A stretch of DNA of 64,000 nt. Origin: Ovis canadensis (taxonomy: Eukaryota > Chordata > Mammalia > Artiodactyla > Bovidae). Shown here piece by piece: positions 58,966 to 64,000 of the stretch. Where the stretch lies: assembly GCF_042477335.2 (NCBI RefSeq), contig NC_091262.1:45729001-45793000 (forward strand), read 5' to 3'. Under the pieces are notes generated by a model. The model did no database searches, was not told where the DNA came from, and was given only the letters and a program-made list of their open reading frames with translations. Every line of letters starts with the position of its first letter. Position 1 is the stretch's first letter. The position numbers and the translations under genes are program-made.

Positions 58966-60864
58966 GGAATGATCAAGACTACATATGAGGAAATCTAATG
59001 TTTATCTTTCACACATCTGGATTTTGGGGAGACAGGCTTTATGACAATCCACAGAATGAAAAGCCCAATATATGAGTAGCCCAAAAGCCCTATGCAGGGG
59101 GAACCAATCCTGATACCAAAAAGTGTGGTTTGAAGGTTTCTGTTTTGCAATTATTTTTGAAATCCAGGACAGCTGTGTGATATTATGTACATATTACTTT
59201 TTAAAGGTCACTTTCTTCATCATTTTAATAGGCCTAATCCTTCTGTGGTAGCAAACTGGAGTAGTAATAAAGTCATGCCATGTTATTTTGGATAAGTGAG
59301 AGGATTAAGCTGGATTAAAGAGAAACGAGTCTAGAATTTCTGACCTGCTTTCTTACAAAATATAAACGGTTATTAAAGAGCTAAATAAATTAATGTGCTG
59401 TTCTAACTTTTCACTGAAAGCGAAAGGTCCCAGTTATTTGATTTTAAAAGGCAGGGCCCTTTGTACATACAGGGGTCAATCTAATTTCAACAGAATGTAT
59501 CCGATCTATAACTAGACACTCAAAGTCTGAAGTGGAAGATTACTAATGAGACCCATGGACAGAGACAAAGGAAGTCCTCAGTCTGAATTCTCCATGATGA
59601 AGTCACACACTCCAACTTCTCCCCCTACTTAGCCTCTATTCTACCTATTTGGGATATATCCTTCCTGCTTGAATTCATCAGTTTCATTATAACAGCATTT
59701 GCTCAGTGTTTACTAATGCAAAGTACCTTAAAGACATTTTAAAAGAAGATATTGTTGAAGTTCACTATATATCTTAAGCCAATTCTAGACATGTTTAGTA
59801 TCTAATTCCTAAAAAAACACATTTCCATTCACTGTACATCAAAACATTTTTAGAACAGCTATAAGATCAAACACAATTATGTTCCCAGGCAATGTTAAAT
59901 TGAGCAATAAAAATGCTAAGCGCTGAAATTATTGATTTGGTTGGGAAAAAAATCTCTTCCCATTCTCATCTCCTCACATTCCTTTCAGCTGGTTAACTTC
60001 TACTGGAGTCAGCACTCTCAAAATGGGGTCTGAAATAAGTATCTTTTTTTCTTGACTTTAATTAAATCAACTTGTACTGATTTAAAAACAATTCAATAAG
60101 CTTGATAAAATCCTACTCATGCCTGGAAATGACTCTGTTTAATAACATTAAATACTCCAATAAAAATTAAAAAAAAAATTAAGTGCTACCCAATAACTTC
60201 TTATAATGCAAACCTCATCACTAAGTATTACAGGTTCATTTCCAAAGCTTTGCTACATTAAAATCTCATTGATTATTGAAGTTCTCCAACAAAAGATTTA
60301 AAAATATCACAAATGTTTTAGCTCCAGTGTGATTTCTTAGAATGAAACTTATCCCTACAATATTCAAGTCATGAGAAGTAATCTGCACCTAGTCCAAATA
60401 TAACACCCAGCCAACAGCAAAAATGATTACTAAATACATAAGCAAATGATTAAAAAAACTGACTGCCAAGGATTAAAATGTTCTATGATACACAATTCGA
60501 TACACAATAGATGGCATCATGGGGAAGTAGGTATTTTACACAAGGTAATTAGAACTGGACATTGGAAACACTCTTTTCTGAGAAAAATTTAGAAACACCT
60601 ATCAAAAAGTCATCCCTATTCTCTGACCCCTCAACTTAATGGCTACAAATTTTTTGCTATAGATTTTGCACATACATACAGAGGGTATTCACTACTTGCA
60701 TTTTGGTAATAGCAACACTTCCATAGGTGCCCATTAATGCAAATAAATTATGAAGTAGGTAAAAAAATAGAATACTTATAGGTAGCCGTGGTTAGCATAT
60801 TAATTTGTCTTCAAGAAGGTACAAAAGGTTACATGTATTATTCCACTTATATAGTATTTGTAGA

Positions 60865-61150
60865 ATGATGAAGTTCTGGGAATGGAGGACGGATTAGTGG
60901 TTGCCAGGGTATGGGGAGGAGGAGTGGGAGGGAGGTGGGTGCAATTATAAAGGACTCTACAGTGTTGTAACTGTTCAGTATCCTGACTGTGGTGGTGGTG
61001 GATACAAGAACCAAACAGGTCATAAAATTGTACAGAACTGAATACACATATAGAAATGAGAAATCTAAATAAAACCAGTGGATTGTCTCAATGCCAATGT
61101 CCTGGTTGTGATATATAACAGTTTTGCAAAATGTTAACCACTGAGGGAAA
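60865..61150 (+). repeat. L1 3' end fragment
   Basis: GGATTAGTGGTTGCCAGGGT, GTGTTGTAACTGTTCAGTAT and GGTTGTGATATATAACAGTT follow the order of old L1M 3' UTR sequence. Confidence 0.65.
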
Positions 61151-62194
61151 CTGCAAGACGCATAAAGATTCGGTCTGCAGTATTTCTTAAAACTGGAGGC
61201 TTCATACAATTATCTTAAGAAACAAAGCAGAAAATTGCATCCTATCAGCTTCTATTTGTATAAAAAATATTTATGTGCTTGTTTAACCACAAACTACTTT
61301 TGGAAGGATATATAGGAAACTGGGAACAGTGGTTGCCTCTGCAAGGAGGGATTCAAGAACTGGAGCCAAGATTTGAGCAGGAGTTTCACCTATTATTAAA
61401 TATTTATCATTTGAAGAAAAATTTATCAAGTGGGCTTTTAAATTAAAGAATTTTCAAAAAGTTAACAATTAAGATTAATTTTCCCCAAATTGAAAAAAAA
61501 AAAAACAAAAACCACAACTTAGCTACTCAGGAATTAGCTTTGGTTTTAAGTTTTTAAGGAAGAATTACTTGAAATATTTTTTTCAAAAGATGGTCAGAAT
61601 TAAGCCACTCAATTTTAACTATCTAAAGGGCCCAATCCAAAGTGCTATTTACATATGTATTTTAACTCATTTTAATGAATTAAAATAGAAGTTAGAAGAA
61701 GCAGGAAGGAAATGGCAGTCTCAGCCCCCTTCACACTTGGCATACAGACCAGAAAAAAGCAGCATGGCCTTGGGAAGCAGTTCTCTGTAAAATTTTGCTC
61801 TTGATCATTCCATCTTAAGGACGTGACAGCATTGTGAGACTCCAAGGACTGACAATTTCCATTTTTTCCCATACTGCCTTTGTAGAGAGCTTTACCTGCA
61901 CCTGATACTTAGAAGAGCTTGCCAAATCAAAAATCTAGATTTTATTATTATGACCAGACTGTTGAAATATAAACTTTATAGCTGATTATTTGTACATTTA
62001 AGAGGCTGGTTACTATCAAAGAAGTGAAATATCTTGCTGATTAATAAACTAATAGTATAAGGAGTGTGCAAAATCTTTAAAATCTCATTCTCTTATATTT
62101 AAAAATCCTGTTGTAACAATTAACCAGCACTTTTCAGGTTTTTTCCCCTTGATCATTTTGGTCCTATCCAAACCTAGACCACTTAACAAGACTA

Positions 62195-62400
62195 GAACAA
62201 GGGTGGGCCAATGTTTCATAAAGGGCAATTATAGTAAATATTTTAGGCTCTGTGAACCAAGACACAAAATTAGTCTCTGTGGCAACTACTCAACTCTGTC
62301 ACCATAACACAAAAGCAGCCATGGACAATACATAAAATGAGCGGGGCTCACACCAAAAAAGGTGGTGGGCAGACTGGCCCACGACACTCAAACAACAAGC
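62195..62400. repeat. hAT-Charlie-type DNA-transposon remnant
   Basis: TAAATATTTTAGGCTCTGTG, GCAACTACTCAACTCTGTCA and AAAGCAGCCATGGACAATAC are hallmarks of a MER-type Charlie element. Confidence 0.7.
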
Positions 62401-64000
62401 TCTTATTGGTAAATTAACTTATGAGAGAATTTTATCTTAAATTCACCTTTATGTCTTAGAACATTGATGAAATGTAGCTTAATGGTACCACAAATCAAAA
62501 TCAAAGGAGACAGCACTTGCATAGTTTTGATACTCACAATGCTACCAAAAATCATCTTTCTTTACCATTAAATAAAACGATTTATTGCAATAGCTCTTAG
62601 AGCTTCCCCACTTAAGAACCTGAAGAAAAACGCTAACAATTTTTCAATGCTATTACATTTTGTATTCCATCCAGCTTAAAGTGTCAATTTGCTGTCGGAT
62701 TTCATAACAGAATTTAGGAATTTAATCTTTTGAGAATCTTAATTCTTCAATTTGTAATCAGAGGCAGAGCACACATGGAGACAAGGTTCAAGATTTAATG
62801 ATGGTCCTAAGTCATGCTATCCTTGCTCTTCCTCAATTTCAAGGTCTTCAAAACTAAGGGAACAGGGACTGGAGAATCTCCAAGCATCCTTCTAGTTCTT
62901 TCTCTATCACGGTAAATATAAAAGCTCATTGCTCTTTGAGCTGTTTCTGCCTTCACCTAGGTTTTCCATATCCTGGGCACCAATCTACACCAGATTCTGA
63001 ATACCAAAAGTTTAAACATTTACAGGTACTCACACATATTAGAAAATCCTTTTACTACAAATGGATGTTTTTTCTCTTAAAACTAAAATTTTTAAAATTT
63101 TTAAAACCACTATGTTTCAAGTCTGCAAAAGTTCTCAATCTCTGACTTAGTTTTGTGGAACTTGAAACATCAAAGCTTTATCAGATATTATTTAAGCCAC
63201 AGTGATTTACCTATAAAATGGTATAAGAAGGCATATTTAAGAGACTGGTTAGAATGTTTATTAGTCCCCACTGAAAAATATTTAACGAAGAAATATTAAT
63301 AAGCTGGTTAATAAGCTCAAGTAGATGAGGGACATATTTGAGTGTTGATTTTTATTAGCCTTCTATATACATTTTGCATACTTCATGATCATAAGCATCA
63401 TAAACTTCTTAAGCTTTTCTGCTGCATGCTAATATATGCAGCTTTATTACCACACATAAAGTTATTAAAAATGCACAGATCAGGATTTCACTTGGGTAAA
63501 GACACTACCTTCATGTTTCGTTATTTTTAGCTAAATGACAGTGTTTACACAGAGAAAATATGAAATACATCCCTGCTGATCTACAGATTACTGCTACACT
63601 GAGCCACAGAGTAAATGCTTAGAAGGGCAGAGACCATAGCAAATAGAGCTAGGCTTTTTAATCAATAATTTCAGAGGTGTTTGAATACCAGCAAAGTAAA
63701 CAATCACCTTTTTGCCATTTTAAAAGGCACTTCCTACTAAATACACTAGTTTCTGTTCAAATATACAGAAAGCAGACAAGCCAAGCAACTTACATATAAA
63801 TTAGCAATTACATTGGTTTATCTAGCAATTAAATGATATAAAAACTTTAACACATTATTGCCTGGGTGATTTTTGCAGAAATAAATTAATGCCTGTGGTG
63901 TTGATATGTCTCTGGTCAATAATGTGCTAGAATAGATTCTCTGGACCTGAAGCACGTTTCAAGAATATACTAAAAGAACACTAAGAACACTCTGAGAACT

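Overview
This is a stretch of ruminant nuclear genome, most likely from a bovid. The evidence is the dense set of Bov-tA and BOV-A2 SINEs and BovB (RTE) LINE fragments on both strands, plus older artiodactyl L1 and MIR-like repeats. No bacterial, viral or organellar gene organisation is visible. The species cannot be fixed from the sequence alone. Human 15q24 synteny would place it on cattle chromosome 21, but that is inference.

Two protein-coding genes are recognisable and they converge. PSTPIP1 (proline-serine-threonine phosphatase-interacting protein 1, an F-BAR/SH3 cytoskeletal and inflammasome adaptor) lies on the + strand. Fourteen coding exons (2 to 15 in human numbering) run from 21101 to 40855, all flanked by GT/AG, with phases that close perfectly. 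They give 404 codons plus stop. With the 12 residues normally encoded by exon 1, which I did not find here, the total is the 416 residues of human PSTPIP1. A poly(A) signal lies at 41001. TSPAN3 (tetraspanin-3) lies on the - strand. Only its last coding exon (58402-58494) and its 3' UTR, down to a poly(A) signal at 57608, are in the window. The rest of the gene is beyond 64000, and 58495-64000 is its last intron.

Layout: 1-21100 is PSTPIP1 intron 1, holding a 260-bp direct duplication, a large antisense L1 split by nested younger insertions (about 5970-9640) and many SINEs. 21101-41025 is the PSTPIP1 body; its largest visible intron is intron 3 (8.4 kb). 41026-57590 is intergenic. It holds an L1 in sense orientation with a probable repetitive 5' region (about 44360-50770), interrupted by a head-to-head BovB pair that forms an inverted repeat with arms of about 1 kb. 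Next come another BovB fragment and a nearly full-length but dead Hsmar1-type mariner (51449-52690). 57590-64000 is the 3' end of TSPAN3.

The two genes are not known to work together. PSTPIP1 links PTP-PEST phosphatase, WASP, CD2 and pyrin in leukocytes, while TSPAN3 is a membrane scaffold. I found no novel biological system. The observations most worth checking are the BovB inverted repeat, the serine at PSTPIP1 residue 230 (the human PAPA-syndrome site), the poly-C splice acceptor of exon 7, and the mariner relic.
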